Positions 35,220-43,824 are shown, counted from the first letter of the stretch. The stretch is DNA of 64,000 nucleotides from JAHBXE01 sp044222195 (GCA_044222195.1 JBGANS010000003.1:248001-312000); one strand, 5' to 3'. Made by a program: numbers and translations. The notes: generated by a model from the letters alone, not told the origin.

Positions 35220-36416
35220 TCATTCCGACATCGCCAGGCGGCACATCATTTCGACGCCCAGCGAAAGCGCATCGTCGTTGAAGTCGAAGTCGGGCTGATG
35301 GAGCGCGGGGTAGCGGTCGACGTTGGCGGGCTTGAGGCCGAGGAAAAAGAAGCAGGCGGGAACATGCTTGCCGTAGTAGGCGAAGTCCTCACCGCCCATG
35401 GTCGGGTGCTCGAGGCGCTGAACATGGCCGGAACCGACGGCCTTGGTCGCGATCGAGAAGAAGCGCTCGGTCTCGTCGGCGTCGTTGGAGGTGACGGGGT
35501 AGCCCTCCATGTAGTTGATCTCGGCGCGGCAGCCGTGGGCCTGGGCGATCTGGTTGACGATCTGGTGAAACCGGTCCCGCGCCAGCGTGCGCGTCTCAGG
35601 CTTGAGCGTGCGGATCGTCCCGACGATGCGGGCGGACTCGGGGATGATGTTGTTCGCCGTGCCCGCGATGAACTGGCCGACGGTGCAGACGAAGCTCTCG
35701 AAGGGAGAGACGGAGCGCGAGGCGAGCGATTGAAGGGCCGTGACAGCGGCCGCGGCGGCGAGGATGGGGTCCTTGCAGAGGTGGGGGTACGCCGCGTGGC
35801 CGCCGACGCCCTTGAAGTCGACGATGAAGTCGTCGGTCGCGGCGAGCATGGGGCCGGGGCGGGTCGCGACGGTGCCGAGCGAAACGCTCGGCCACCCGTG
35901 CAAACCATAAATACGTGTGACCGGCGCGCCGAGGCCGCCACCGGAATCTCCCTTGAGGCACCCGGCGTCGCACATCTTCTCGGCGCCGCCGCCGTCTTCC
36001 TCGGCGGGCTGGAAGATGAGCGTGACGGGATTGGGCCTATCGAGCTTGTTGAGAACGGCCGCGGCGCCGAGGAGGATGGTCGTGTGCCCGTCGTGGCCGC
36101 AGGCGTGCATGACGCCGGGGCACGTGCTCGAGTAGGCCTTGCCGGTGGCTTCTTCGATCGGCAGAGCGTCCATATCGGCGCGGAGGCCGACGGCGTGTTT
36201 GGACTTGGTTGTGCCGGGGATGTGCCCGATGAGGCCGTGGGCGCCCGCGATCTTCGCCTTGAACTTGATGCCCAGGCGGCCGAGTTCGGTCTGGACAAAC
36301 TGGCTCGTCCAAGCTTCCTGGTTGGAGAGTTCCGGGTGCGTGTGCAGCTCGCGGCGCATCTGGATGAGCCGCGGGAGTTCGGCCTTGATCAGCGAACGGA
36401 GGTGATCGGTGGGCAT
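35220..36416 (-). CDS. M20-family amidohydrolase / carboxypeptidase
   Basis: 398 aa. M20D-type metallopeptidase: opening LIQMRRELHTHPELSNQEAW, GLRADMDALPIEEATGKAYS, CPGVMHACGHDGHTTILLGA, LIFQPAEEDGGGAEKM, and a C-terminal TMGGEDFAYYGKHVPACFFF. The metal-binding Cys/His/Glu residues of hippuricase-like enzymes are present. Likely cleaves an N-acyl or indole-conjugated amino acid; substrate not deducible. It lies 18 bases downstream of the S41 gene on the same strand, so they probably form an operon. Confidence 0.88.
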   Translation of the reverse strand: MPTDHLRSLIKAELPRLIQMRRELHTHPELSNQEAWTSQFVQTELGRLGIKFKAKIAGAHGLIGHIPGTTKSKHAVGLRADMDALPIEEATGKAYSSTCPGVMHACGHDGHTTILLGAAAVLNKLDRPNPVTLIFQPAEEDGGGAEKMCDAGCLKGDSGGGLGAPVTRIYGLHGWPSVSLGTVATRPGPMLAATDDFIVDFKGVGGHAAYPHLCKDPILAAAAAVTALQSLASRSVSPFESFVCTVGQFIAGTANNIIPESARIVGTIRTLKPETRTLARDRFHQIVNQIAQAHGCRAEINYMEGYPVTSNDADETERFFSIATKAVGSGHVQRLEHPTMGGEDFAYYGKHVPACFFFLGLKPANVDRYPALHQPDFDFNDDALSLGVEMMCRLAMSE

Positions 36417-36434
36417 GGGGCAAGGGTAGGTGCC

Positions 36435-37763
36435 TCAGCGCGTGCTCAGGTCCTTCTTGGCGGCGTTCCGTGCCAGTTCCAGGGCCTTATCCAAGGCCGA
36501 ATCGGCCGGCGTCTTGACGTCGGGTTCGACGCCGGTGCCTTCCCAGTTGGTGTGCGTGATGGGGTTCTGGGCGCGCATGAAGGGGATGCGGACCATGAAG
36601 TGGTCGTTGACGCGTTCGCCGCGGACGGGGTGGGCGCCGCCGCCGGTGGTTTCGCCGACGATAGTGGCGCGATCGAGGTTCTGGAGGTTGTACGAGAACT
36701 CCTCTGCGCCCGAGAACGTGCGGGCGCTGGTGAGGACATAGACGGGAACGCCGGTGCGCGGCCGGCGGCCCGGGACGTTCTCGAGGGTCCAGTACTCCTC
36801 CACGACCTTGCTCTGACGGTCGACCATGTCGTTGAGGTGGGTCCTGGAGTCGAAGAGGTAGCTGGTGATGTAGCGGATCATCTCGGGGCTGCCGCCGCCG
36901 TTGGAGCGGAGATCGAAGATGATGGCGTCGGCGCCGGCGAGGAAGTTCATGGCGCTGGAGGCCACTTCGCAGGCCTCCTTGCCCTCGAAGAACATGTCGA
37001 AGCGGAGGTAGCCGATGTTGCCGGGGAAGAGTTCGACGCGCCGAAAGCCGAAGTTGTCTCGGCGCGGATCGGTGCGGTCGGGGAGGTGGCTGGCGGGGGC
37101 TTCCTTGGTCGAGGGCCGAACGCCGAAGTGCTTGTCGTTGGAGATCGCGCGGCAGTCCTCGGTGAGCTTGAGCGCGAGGGCCTGTTCGCTGGAGAACTTC
37201 TCGTAATCGCCCGCCTTGAGCTTGGCGAGAATGGAATCGGCCATCTTGGTACCGATTTCGGGGAAGACGTAACCCTCGCGGATTTCGCGAGCGACGCCTT
37301 CGACGGTGCTCTTGATGAGGTCGGGCGTGAGTGGTGGGGAGACGGCTTCGGCCGCGGGCATGATCTGGACGGATTCGAGCTTGCCGGATTCGGCGGCGGA
37401 CATGATGAACTGGAAGGCGAGTTCCTCGCCGGAGGCGGACGAGGCGAAGGCGGTGAAGGGGTCGGCCGCCTCAACCTTGGAGACGGTGAGGAGGCCGAGG
37501 TGCTGGTGGAGCTCGGCGAGGGAGGAGGTCCGCTGCTCGACCGAGGTCTTGGCCAGGCGGGACTTGGAGGCCCACGTTGATTCGAACGCGCGGACCGTGT
37601 CGGTCCGGGGGTTGTTGATGACGCCGAAGAATGCCTTGGCGCATTGGCCGGTGGTGGAGGCCGGGAAGAGATCGTCGACGGCCCGGCATTCGCGTGCCGC
37701 GGCGGGCGGGGTGAGGAAGGCGGCGGGGAGGGCGAGGATGAGGCAGGGGACGAGGAATCGCAT
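36435..37763 (-). CDS. Exported S41-family (tail-specific/IRBP-like) serine peptidase
   Basis: 442 aa, signal peptide (MRFLVPCLILALPAAFL). The S41 core is GNIGYLRFDMFFEGKEACEV, DAIIFDLRSNGGGSPEMIRY, then the nucleophile region LTSARTFSGAEEFSYNLQNL and RATIVGETTGGGAHPV. The general-base Lys of CtpA-type members is not at its usual place (ETTGGG), so it resembles the IRBP/tricorn-type branch. No PDZ domain is evident. Its AGGAG ribosome site overlaps the palindromic operator shared with the divergent PadR gene, so PadR control is likely. Confidence 0.8.
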   Translation of the reverse strand: MRFLVPCLILALPAAFLTPPAAARECRAVDDLFPASTTGQCAKAFFGVINNPRTDTVRAFESTWASKSRLAKTSVEQRTSSLAELHQHLGLLTVSKVEAADPFTAFASSASGEELAFQFIMSAAESGKLESVQIMPAAEAVSPPLTPDLIKSTVEGVAREIREGYVFPEIGTKMADSILAKLKAGDYEKFSSEQALALKLTEDCRAISNDKHFGVRPSTKEAPASHLPDRTDPRRDNFGFRRVELFPGNIGYLRFDMFFEGKEACEVASSAMNFLAGADAIIFDLRSNGGGSPEMIRYITSYLFDSRTHLNDMVDRQSKVVEEYWTLENVPGRRPRTGVPVYVLTSARTFSGAEEFSYNLQNLDRATIVGETTGGGAHPVRGERVNDHFMVRIPFMRAQNPITHTNWEGTGVEPDVKTPADSALDKALELARNAAKKDLSTR

Positions 37764-37774
37764 GGCAGGCTCCT

Positions 37775-37793
37775 ATAGTGCTAATCGTACTAT
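37775..37793. promoter_or_regulatory. Candidate PadR operator between the S41 gene and padR
   Basis: ATAGTGCTAATCGTACTAT is an imperfect 19-base palindrome (7 of 9 pairs match, outer ATAGT/ACTAT perfect). It sits 12 bases upstream of the S41 peptidase start and ~97 bases before the padR ATG. The half-site ATAGTAC on its minus strand is also found in the GntR operator at 42.87 kb. Confidence 0.5.
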
Positions 37794-37889
37794 TCGGAGA
37801 TGCGCCGGGAGGGTTTCATCCGGCAGGGAGAGCGAAAAAAGGGCGGCGGGGGCTGTCCGGGGGATGTGCAAGGGGCTTTGGAGCGTGTC

Positions 37890-38282
37890 ATGCTGAGCGA
37901 GCTGGAAGGATTTGTGGTGGGGCTGGTGTGGGAAATGGGGCCGTGCAGCCCGTACGAGCTGCGGCGGCAGATGACGTCGTCGCCGTCGACGCAGTGGAGC
38001 GCGAGCGCGGGGGCGATCTACCCGCTGGTGCGGCGGCTGGAGAAGCTCGGGCTGGTGGCGTCGCGGGCGAAGAAGACGGGGAAGAGGGAGCGGCGGGAAT
38101 ACGAGGTGACGGCGGCGGGGAAGAGGGCGCTCAAGAAGTGGGTTGGGCCGCCGATTGGCCGGGAAGCGGTGACGGTGGCGCACGATCCGTTGCGGTCTCG
38201 GGCTCGGTTTCTGGCTTTGCTGAGCAGGCGCGAGCAGCTGGTTTGGGTTGCGGCGGCGAGGTCGGCGCTGGATGAGAATTGA
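37890..38282 (+). CDS. PadR-family transcriptional regulator
   Basis: 130 aa from ATG 37890; the frame is open 30 codons up but those are low-complexity. The winged-helix PadR N-domain is FVVGLVWEMGPCSPYELRRQ, STQWSASAGAIYPLVRRLEK, LGLVASRAKKTGKRERREYE, VTAAGKRALKKWV. The C-terminal helix (RARFLALLSRREQLVWVAAA) would dimerise. Transcribed divergently from the S41-M20 pair with a palindrome between, so it is the probable repressor of both. Confidence 0.8.
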   Translation: MLSELEGFVVGLVWEMGPCSPYELRRQMTSSPSTQWSASAGAIYPLVRRLEKLGLVASRAKKTGKRERREYEVTAAGKRALKKWVGPPIGREAVTVAHDPLRSRARFLALLSRREQLVWVAAARSALDEN

Positions 38283-38444
38283 GGAGCGGGTGCGGGGAGT
38301 GGGCGGAGCGGGAGGGTGGGGGAAGAAGGCCGCGGCGATGATGACGTTGAGCGGGGAGCTGGATGTGAAGTCGAGGCGGGTGTGGGTGGGGGAGGTGGGG
38401 AAGATGGTGGGGTGACGCGGGCTTTCGCGGGATCCGGAAGAGTT

Positions 38445-38555
38445 GAACGCAGAGGGCGCGGAGAGCGCGAAGGCGCGGAGGATGAAAACGGAGAGGGGCC
38501 GAAGATCGAGCTGCGATGTTTCGATATCTCTGCGCACTCGGCGGCCTCTGCGTTC
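38445..38555. repeat. Imperfect inverted repeat of the ACGCAGAGG type in a gene-free stretch
   Basis: The 333 bases from 38283 to 38615 hold no convincing gene. Within them GAACGCAGAGGGCGCGGAGA (38445 on) and the inverted GCGCACTCGGCGGCCTCTGC plus GTTC (ending 38555) form ~24-base arms with about three mismatches and a ~62-base loop. The arm core ACGCAGAGGC also forms the arms around the G43 tract at 33.9 kb. Confidence 0.6.
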
Positions 38556-38594
38556 GAATCCGCGCTTCGATCTTGCGCGCTCGGTGGATGGCAA

Positions 38595-38629
38595 CCCACC
38601 CCCCAACCCCCTCCCTCAGGGAGGGGGAG
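38595..38629. repeat. GC palindromic element, copy A
   Basis: 35 bases: CCCACCCCCCAA then CCCCTCCCTCAGGGAGGGGG and AG, with a CTCCCT/AGGGAG core. A 34-base near-identical copy lies at 44693-44726 inside tdh. Copy A supplies the last codons and the stop of the zinc-ribbon gene at 38616. Confidence 0.75.
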
Positions 38630-39074
38630 TTTTCCAGGCGGCGCTGCACTCGGGGCAGGTGGTGCAGCCGTCGGGGTCGGGGGAGAGGCCGTCGAGTTTG
38701 TAGCCGCAGGCGGGGCAGAGGTGGCGGTTGAGGAGATCGGTGCAGATGGAGGCGCTGCGGGCGATGACGGATGTGCGCCAGGTGGTGTAGATGGAAGCGC
38801 AGAGCCAGAAGCTCCAGTACAACGACGAAGATCGGGCGTGCCAAAAGCCGGAGCGGCAGGCAGGGATGCTGATTCCGATGACAAAAATGGCAACGCCGAC
38901 GAGCAGCCATCGGATGCGAGTCTTGCTGGCGGGGTCGATGTTCTTCCAAACGATCCGGCGAGCGTGGCGGGCGTCGGACTTTGATTCGGCGTCGGTGGTG
39001 GGGAGGAGGGCGCCGGACCAGAGGGTGAACGGGTGGCCGCGGTGGTCGGTGATGGGGATGGTGCGCTCGAGCAC
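38616..39074 (-). CDS. Membrane protein with a C-terminal zinc ribbon
   Basis: 152 aa. Two membrane segments (WLLVGVAIFVIGISIPACR, SSLYWSFWLCASIYTTWR) and a C-terminal ribbon HLCPACGYKLDGLSPDPDGC followed by TTCPECSAAWK. Same C-x2-C-x-Y-x-L layout as in the 21.9 and 43.6 kb proteins, here with the ribbon at the C-terminus. The final TPPP and TGA are read from the GC palindromic element, so the original end may have been replaced. Function unknown. Confidence 0.65.
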   Translation of the reverse strand: MLERTIPITDHRGHPFTLWSGALLPTTDAESKSDARHARRIVWKNIDPASKTRIRWLLVGVAIFVIGISIPACRSGFWHARSSSLYWSFWLCASIYTTWRTSVIARSASICTDLLNRHLCPACGYKLDGLSPDPDGCTTCPECSAAWKTPPP

Positions 39075-39181
39075 GGGAATGAGGGTATGTAGGGAATCGG
39101 AGAATCAGAAGTGGTGTGTGAGTCATGGAGGCGTGCTGCGGCACGTCCGGCGGCGGCCATGATGTTGCTGGGTTCGGGCGC

Positions 39182-39691
39182 GAGGTCTTCCGTCGGAAGG
39201 CTGTGCGTGTCCGCTCCCTGACGGTCGCGGTTCCGATTGGGTTGGGGGCGGCGCAGGAGGGAGCCGGCGGCGCGGCGGGCGGTTTCGCGGAGGCGGTTGC
39301 GGGTGAGGGTGGCCTGGAGGTTTGGGGCGGAGATGCGGTGGGTTTCGTCGGCGATGTAACCCATCGTGACCATGCGGAGGGCGTTGAGGGCCTGCTGGTC
39401 GTTGAGAGATTGGAGGAGGCGGGTGCGGCGGGCGGCGAGGCGTTCGAGGCCGTCGAGCGCGGATTGGGTTTCGGGGGCATCGAAGAAGGCGAGGAGGGCA
39501 TCGATCGAGAGTTCGTAGTTTTCGGCGAGGTCGGTGAGGGGGAGTTCGGCGCGGGTGAAGTCGAGGATGAGGTCGCGGCGGCGGGCGGGGGAGAGTTGTG
39601 GTGGGGTGGGGGCCGCGGGGTGAGTGGGTTGGATCGTGAGGTCGGCGAGTTTGAGGATGGGCAGGGGGATGGGTTGGGTGGCGATGGACAT
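39182..39691 (-). CDS. Hypothetical helical protein, 3' end overwritten by a REP-like element (end approximate)
   Basis: ATG 39691. Residues ~38-148 look like a real small helical, possibly HTH-type protein (ILDFTRAELPLTDLAENYEL, SIDALLAFFDAPETQSALDG, RNRLRETARRAAGSLLR). From residue ~151 the frame runs into the REP-like element (NRNRDRQGADTHSLP) and stays open without a credible end through the next gene. The listed 3' limit marks where support ends, not a stop codon. Either the gene was truncated by the element or the real stop is lost. Confidence 0.45.
39185..39235. repeat. REP-like element, copy 1
   Basis: Palindrome GTCTTCCGTCGGAAGGC (39185-39201) followed at a 28-base offset by the core GCTCCCTGACGGTCGCGGTT plus CCG (39213-39235). 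The same two-part layout occurs at 40670-40720, and the core alone at 44224-44246. Confidence 0.75.
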
Positions 39692-39879
39692 GTGGGCTCC
39701 CTCTACAGAGGGGAGCGGGGACGGGTTTGTGCGCACGGCGAGGTCGGAGTGGCGAGGGAAAGCTGCGGGTAGATCGCAATTTCAAGAGCGAACGGTGTGG
39801 GAGTGTGAGCATGCACTCGTGGAGTGTGAGCGCCAACTCGTGCGCACGAAGGCGGTATTGCGCCGGGAGCGATGGCGCT

Positions 39880-40596
39880 CTACAGGCGAAGGACGTCGGG
39901 AATGTCGAAGGGCTCGTCGGGCGGGGTGAGGTCGCGGCGGAGGTCGGGTTCGCCGCGGGCGTCGGGGATGTAGCGATCGGGGACTGCGCCGTAGAAGTGG
40001 CCTGCGTTGTCGGAGGCAATGTGGGTCCAGGGGAAGCGGGCGAAGAGGGGGAGCGGGTCGTCGCCGATCTGGGAGATGAGGTCGGGGAGGGAGTTGGCGA
40101 CGGGTTCGAGGTAGCCGAGGTAGCCATCGAGGCCGACGCAGAAGATGCGGCCGGCGATGGATTGGCCCTCGTGCTCGCCGCGGGTGAAGAGGATGAGGTT
40201 TTGCTCTTCGCCTTCGACGGCCCCGATGACGACGTAGTTTCCGGGGATGTAGACGTTCCGCAGGTCTTCGAGAAAGGAGTCGAAGGTTTCCTCGAACTGC
40301 TCGGTCCACATGTTCCAGAACTCGATGGGGTGGAGTGTGAGCGCGGGGCGCGCGAGGTCATCGTGGAGGATGCGGCAGATATCGAATCCATTGGCGAGGT
40401 TGTAAACGCTGAGGAGGTCGCGCTGGAGTTTTGGGTCGTGGGCGGTCAGTTCGCGTAGGCGGGTGAGCGCACCCGGACCTGGAACGGGGTTGGTGCGATG
40501 GGGGGATGGGATGGTGTAGGGCTTTGAGCCTTCGATGCGATCGTGTGTTGGGAAGTGGAGGCCGGGGGAGGGGTGGGAGAGGAGGGGTGGGAGCAT
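39880..40596 (-). CDS. SUKH/SMI1-KNR4-like protein
   Basis: 238 aa, no signal peptide. The pattern LRELTAHDPKLQRDLLSVYN, LANGFDI, NYVVIGAVEGEEQNLILFTR and GYLGYLEPVANSLPDLISQI fits the SUKH superfamily (start helix, LPxDY-like turn, beta sheet, final helix). Such proteins are often immunity proteins to contact toxins, but no toxin gene is adjacent. Family placement is tentative. The C-terminal tail (PDLRRDLTPPDEPFDIPDVL) is polar. Confidence 0.55.
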   Translation of the reverse strand: MLPPLLSHPSPGLHFPTHDRIEGSKPYTIPSPHRTNPVPGPGALTRLRELTAHDPKLQRDLLSVYNLANGFDICRILHDDLARPALTLHPIEFWNMWTEQFEETFDSFLEDLRNVYIPGNYVVIGAVEGEEQNLILFTRGEHEGQSIAGRIFCVGLDGYLGYLEPVANSLPDLISQIGDDPLPLFARFPWTHIASDNAGHFYGAVPDRYIPDARGEPDLRRDLTPPDEPFDIPDVLRL

Positions 40597-40669
40597 TCGG
40601 ACAGGATACCTGAGCGTGGCTTTTGTCGTCGGTGAGCGTGCTCAATAACGTGCAGAATGTCGGCGCGAA

Positions 40670-40720
40670 GTCTTCCGCCGGAAGACTGGACGTGTTCGCT
40701 CCCTGACGGTCGCGGTTCCG
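40670..40720. repeat. REP-like element, copy 2
   Basis: Perfect 17-base palindrome GTCTTCCGCCGGAAGAC (40670-40686), then the 23-base core GCTCCCTGACGGTCGCGGTT plus CCG at 40698-40720, spaced as in copy 1. It lies between the ABC permease 3' end and the SUKH-like gene. Confidence 0.8.
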
Positions 40721-40745
40721 ATGGTTGATACCGAGGTCACTCAGG

Positions 40746-41486
40746 TCACGGGGTCTTGCGTCGCAGGGCGATGATGGTGCCGGTGATGAAGCAGGCGATG
40801 CCGCCGCCGCCGGTGATGACGGCAAGATGCTGGTGGGGGAGTCCGGTGTCCTCGGGATTCAGGCGAAACCAGACGACGAACACCATGGTGATGGTGAGCA
40901 CGGTGCAGAAGAACGACAGGCCCGCGGCGATGGTGTCCCGGCTGACAAAGGATGAGAACATCCAGCCGGCGCCGACGGCGAGGATGACGGCTCCGGGCAG
41001 GAACATGCCGCCGGTCCAGTCGGAGGGTGGTCCCGGGTCGGACGAAGCTTGAAAGTTCTCGAAGTGGTCCAGGCCGAGCCCGTAGCGAATCACCAGCCAC
41101 AAGACGAGGAGGCCGAGGGTGGTGACCAGCCAGGGAAGCGCGGTGAGAAAGAACAGGACAAGGGACTTGCTGAGGACGATCGGGCCGCGGCGGACGGGCA
41201 TGGTGCCGACGAGTTCGGCGGTGCGGTCGCGGCGTTCGCGGGCGAACATGACAGCGCCGAACATGGGAGTGGCGAGGGTGGAAACGATGAGGCCCAGGAA
41301 CAGGCCGATGCCGGCGTTTTCGAGCCACTCCTTGAAGTCTCGCGGGTGATCCTGGTTAGAGGGGATGGCGAGCCAGATCGCGCCGACGACCATGGGCGTG
41401 AAGTAGAGCGCGGCGGTTGCGATGAGCAGGGAGCGGGCGAGGCGCCAGTCTTTCCAGAGGAGAGTCTTGAGGGTGCGGGCGCTCAT
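40746..41486 (-). CDS. ABC-2 type transporter permease
   Basis: 246 aa from ATG 41486, which overlaps the ATPase stop (ATGA). Six predicted membrane segments (SLLIATAALYFTPMVVGAIW, GIGLFLGLIVSTLATPMFGA, SLVLFFLTALPWLVTTLGLL, GMFLPGAVILAVGAGWMF, LSFFCTVLTITMVFVVWF, VITGGGGIACFITGTIIAL). The ARERRDRTAELVGTMPVRR loop is typical of ABC-2 permeases. With the ATPase it forms an exporter; cargo unknown. Confidence 0.8.
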   Translation of the reverse strand: MSARTLKTLLWKDWRLARSLLIATAALYFTPMVVGAIWLAIPSNQDHPRDFKEWLENAGIGLFLGLIVSTLATPMFGAVMFARERRDRTAELVGTMPVRRGPIVLSKSLVLFFLTALPWLVTTLGLLVLWLVIRYGLGLDHFENFQASSDPGPPSDWTGGMFLPGAVILAVGAGWMFSSFVSRDTIAAGLSFFCTVLTITMVFVVWFRLNPEDTGLPHQHLAVITGGGGIACFITGTIIALRRKTP

Positions 41487-42460
41487 GAGGCGGTCTCCTG
41501 CCGGCCTCGGACGAAGTCTTTGAAGATGTCGTCGAGGGTGAGGTCTTCGGTGGTGAAGGAGTCGGGCGGAAGGGACCGCGTCGCTTCGTCGGAGAAGTTG
41601 CGGATGGTGGCGGACCACTGGCGGCCGTCGCGGCGGATGAGGATGGAGTCTGGCGGCGGGGCCGGGGCGGGCTGGCCGTCGGCGAGGATGGTGCGGATGC
41701 GCTTGGTGGTGCGGACGAGTTCTTCCGTGGGGCACTGGATCGCGAGGCGGCCTTCGTGCATGAGGCCGATCCAGTCGGTCATTTTCTGGATGTCGGTGAG
41801 GGCGTGGCTGGACATGAGGACGGTGCGCGGGCGCTCGCAGACGGAGGCGAGGACGCCCTCGAGGAAGTCGTCGCGGGCGACGGGGTCGAGGCCGTCGGTG
41901 GGTTCGTCGAGGATGAGGACTTCGGGATCGTGGGCTAGCGCGAGGAGGAGGGAGACCTTGGCCGCGGTGCCTTTGGAGAGTTTGCCGATGCGGGCGTTGA
42001 GGTCGAGGCGGAAGCGTTTGAGGAGTTCGGCGCAGCGGGTGTCGCTCCAACCGGGTTGGAGCGCGGCACAGAAGGACACGGCTTCGTGGATGCGCATCCA
42101 GGGGTAGGCGGTGGGGCGGTCGGGGACGTAGCCGACGGAGGTTTTGGCTTGGATGGAGTGCGTGCGCGGGTCGTGGCCGTGGATGAGGGCGCGGCCGGAG
42201 GTGGGCGGGAGGAGGCCCATGAGGATTCGGATGAGGGTGGACTTGCCGGCACCGTTGAGGCCGATGAGGCCGTAGGTGCAGCCGCGGGGGAGGTTGAGGT
42301 TGACGGAGTCGAGGGCGAGGGTTTTGTGGAAGCGGCGGGAGAGGTTTTCGGTTTGGATGGGGGAGTTGTGCTGGTCGGGCGCGTCGGGTGTTCGCACGGG
42401 CGTCTCCGGAGGAACCGGAGAAGCCCGTGGCACGGTGGGGTTCGAAGATGGTGGCGTCAT
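41483..42460 (-). CDS. ABC transporter ATP-binding protein (YtrB-like)
   Basis: 325 aa from ATG 42460, overlapping the GntR stop (ATGA). Pro-rich N-terminus (~1-38), then an ABC domain: Walker A GLIGLNGAGKSTLIRIL, signature degenerate as IGKLSKGTAAKVSLLLALAH, Walker B VLILDEPTDGLDPVARDD, switch His LMSSHALTDIQKMTD. The LSKG signature (for LSGG) is common in antibiotic-sensing ABC-2 exporters. About 80 C-terminal residues form an accessory domain. Confidence 0.85.
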   Translation of the reverse strand: MTPPSSNPTVPRASPVPPETPVRTPDAPDQHNSPIQTENLSRRFHKTLALDSVNLNLPRGCTYGLIGLNGAGKSTLIRILMGLLPPTSGRALIHGHDPRTHSIQAKTSVGYVPDRPTAYPWMRIHEAVSFCAALQPGWSDTRCAELLKRFRLDLNARIGKLSKGTAAKVSLLLALAHDPEVLILDEPTDGLDPVARDDFLEGVLASVCERPRTVLMSSHALTDIQKMTDWIGLMHEGRLAIQCPTEELVRTTKRIRTILADGQPAPAPPPDSILIRRDGRQWSATIRNFSDEATRSLPPDSFTTEDLTLDDIFKDFVRGRQETAS

Positions 42461-42840
42461 GGCTTGGTTCCGTTGTGGGGGGGCCAGGCTTTGCGGTAGA
42501 CCTCGTCGATGCGGGCCTTGGGGAGCTGGGCGCTGCGGCCGAGCTGGATGCCTTGAGAGAAGGAGGACTGGATGGCGCGTTCGGTGGCGGCGCGAGCGAG
42601 GTCGGGGGCTTTGGCGGTGACGAAGAGGCCGAGGCCTTTGCGGGATTCGACGAGGCCTTCGCGTTCGAGCGCTTCGCAGGCGCGGGCGATGGTGTTGGGG
42701 TTGATGAGGAGCTTGAGAGCGAGGGCGCGGACGGAGGGGATGGGTTCGCCGGGCTGGTAGAGGCCGCGGGAGATGTTGGAGCGGATGGCGGCGGCGATCT
42801 GCTCGAAGACGGGGGTGTGGCTGGCGGGGTTGATGTTCAT
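42457..42840 (-). CDS. GntR-family regulator, YtrA type
   Basis: 127 aa. Winged HTH VFEQIAAAIRSNISRGLYQP, GEPIPSVRALALKLLINPNT, IARACEALEREGLVESRKGL, and a short C-terminal helical region without a ligand domain, the hallmark of YtrA regulators, which sit at the head of ABC exporter operons. A perfect inverted repeat 24 bases upstream is the likely operator, giving autoregulation of gntR-ATPase-permease. Confidence 0.85.
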   Translation of the reverse strand: MNINPASHTPVFEQIAAAIRSNISRGLYQPGEPIPSVRALALKLLINPNTIARACEALEREGLVESRKGLGLFVTAKAPDLARAATERAIQSSFSQGIQLGRSAQLPKARIDEVYRKAWPPHNGTKP

Positions 42841-42864
42841 GGGAGCCGCGGCACCGGGGCGTGT

Positions 42865-42882
42865 GTACTAGTGACATAGTAC
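42865..42882. promoter_or_regulatory. Candidate GntR/YtrA operator
   Basis: GTACTAGTGACATAGTAC: perfect 6-base arms GTACTA/TAGTAC around a 6-base spacer, just upstream of the gntR start (42840). YtrA-type regulators bind such GTACTA-like inverted repeats. Confidence 0.6.
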
Positions 42883-42936
42883 AGTACGGCGGCCCGGTGT
42901 CAACGGTTCCGATGAATCACGAAATCGAGTTGGGGT

Positions 42937-43626
42937 TCAGCTCTGGACGGACCAGAGGATGACGCCGAGGGACGCCGCGGCGAGCAGGGTGGCGGCGATG
43001 CTGGCCCCGGCGGCGAGCTTGAGAGAGCGGCGGGTTGTGGTGGCGTAGTGGGAGGCGTGGCACTCATCGGTGCGTCGGGCAAGGCAGGCGGCGGAGAGGA
43101 AGGCCGGGATGGCGACGAAGAGGGCGTAGAGCAGGCTGCAGAGCGCGATGGCGAGGGAGTGGCCGGTGGCGCCGAGGTCGGAGGCTGAGGCGAGGGCGCC
43201 GATCAGGCCGAGCGTGACGCCGAGGGCGCCCATGAAGAGGGAGATAGTCGCGGCGAGGCGGAACGTGGCCGCGGCGTGGGAGTTGGGGCGGGCGTCGGCG
43301 GTGCGAATGGCGAGGGTGCGGAAGGCGGAGGAGACCGCGGAAGGGCCGACGGTGACGGCGAGAAGCAGGGGCGTGCAGAAGAAGACGAGGAGGGCGGATT
43401 CGACGGACCACCAGAACATGAACGAGCCGTGAGAGGTTTGGGCGAGGCAGAAGACGATGGCGGCGAGGGCGAGGGCGCCGGCGATGATGCGGGAGAGACC
43501 GCGCGGGTGAGGCGAGGCCGCGGCGTGGACCGACACTTCGAACTGAGTCCCGCATTCGGGGCAGGTGTCGGTGGGGACGGCGGTGAGGTCGTAGTCGCAG
43601 ACGGCGCAGAGGGGGCGGTGGCGCAT
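42937..43626 (-). CDS. Multi-pass membrane protein with an N-terminal zinc ribbon
   Basis: 229 aa. Begins with CAVCDYDLTAVPTDTCPECG (two C-x2-C knuckles), then six or so membrane segments, e.g. IIAGALALAAIVFCLA, ALLVFFCTPLLLAVTVG, ISLFMGALGVTLGLIGALAS, LCSLLYALFVAIPAFLSAA. The ribbon matches that of two other proteins in the window, but at the N-terminus. No transport motif seen. Function unknown. Confidence 0.65.
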   Translation of the reverse strand: MRHRPLCAVCDYDLTAVPTDTCPECGTQFEVSVHAAASPHPRGLSRIIAGALALAAIVFCLAQTSHGSFMFWWSVESALLVFFCTPLLLAVTVGPSAVSSAFRTLAIRTADARPNSHAAATFRLAATISLFMGALGVTLGLIGALASASDLGATGHSLAIALCSLLYALFVAIPAFLSAACLARRTDECHASHYATTTRRSLKLAAGASIAATLLAAASLGVILWSVQS

Positions 43627-43756
43627 GGGTAACTCCTGCGCCGTTATCGACGAGTTTGGGGAGGGGCGTGAGCGTTGGAGCGGCTTGACTTTGTGGCTGG
43701 ATGTGCCGATAGTGGAGGGATGGTGCGTTTTTACACGAGTTCGAGCAGCTCTAGCC

Positions 43757-43824
43757 GGGTCGACCGGCGGGAGTTGTTCTTCGCGTAGTGTGAAACGCGA
43801 AGGATGATGACTGCCGGTCGACCC
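43757..43824. other. Nested perfect hairpins upstream of the serine tRNAs
   Basis: Outer arms GGGTCGACCGGC (43757-43768) and GCCGGTCGACCC (43813-43824) are perfect. Inside lies a second stem CTTCGCG (43779-43785)/CGCGAAG (43796-43802). The arms also contain the self-complementary GGTCGACC. The structure lies in the 253-base gap before the first tRNA. It could be a structured RNA, a processed tRNA leader or a mobile palindrome. Confidence 0.5.

Noticed and set aside
35298..37580. 760-aa plus-strand open frame across the M20 and S41 genes
   Set aside because: It spans two conserved genes in antisense and is Gly/Ala/Val low-complexity without domains.
39123..40391. 422-aa minus-strand frame covering the SUKH-like region
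   Set aside because: Ser/Pro/Arg-rich shadow overlapping a better gene in another frame.
39880..40596. A toxin-immunity (contact-dependent inhibition) locus based on the SUKH-like protein
   Set aside because: No toxin or polymorphic-toxin gene is adjacent and the family call is weak.
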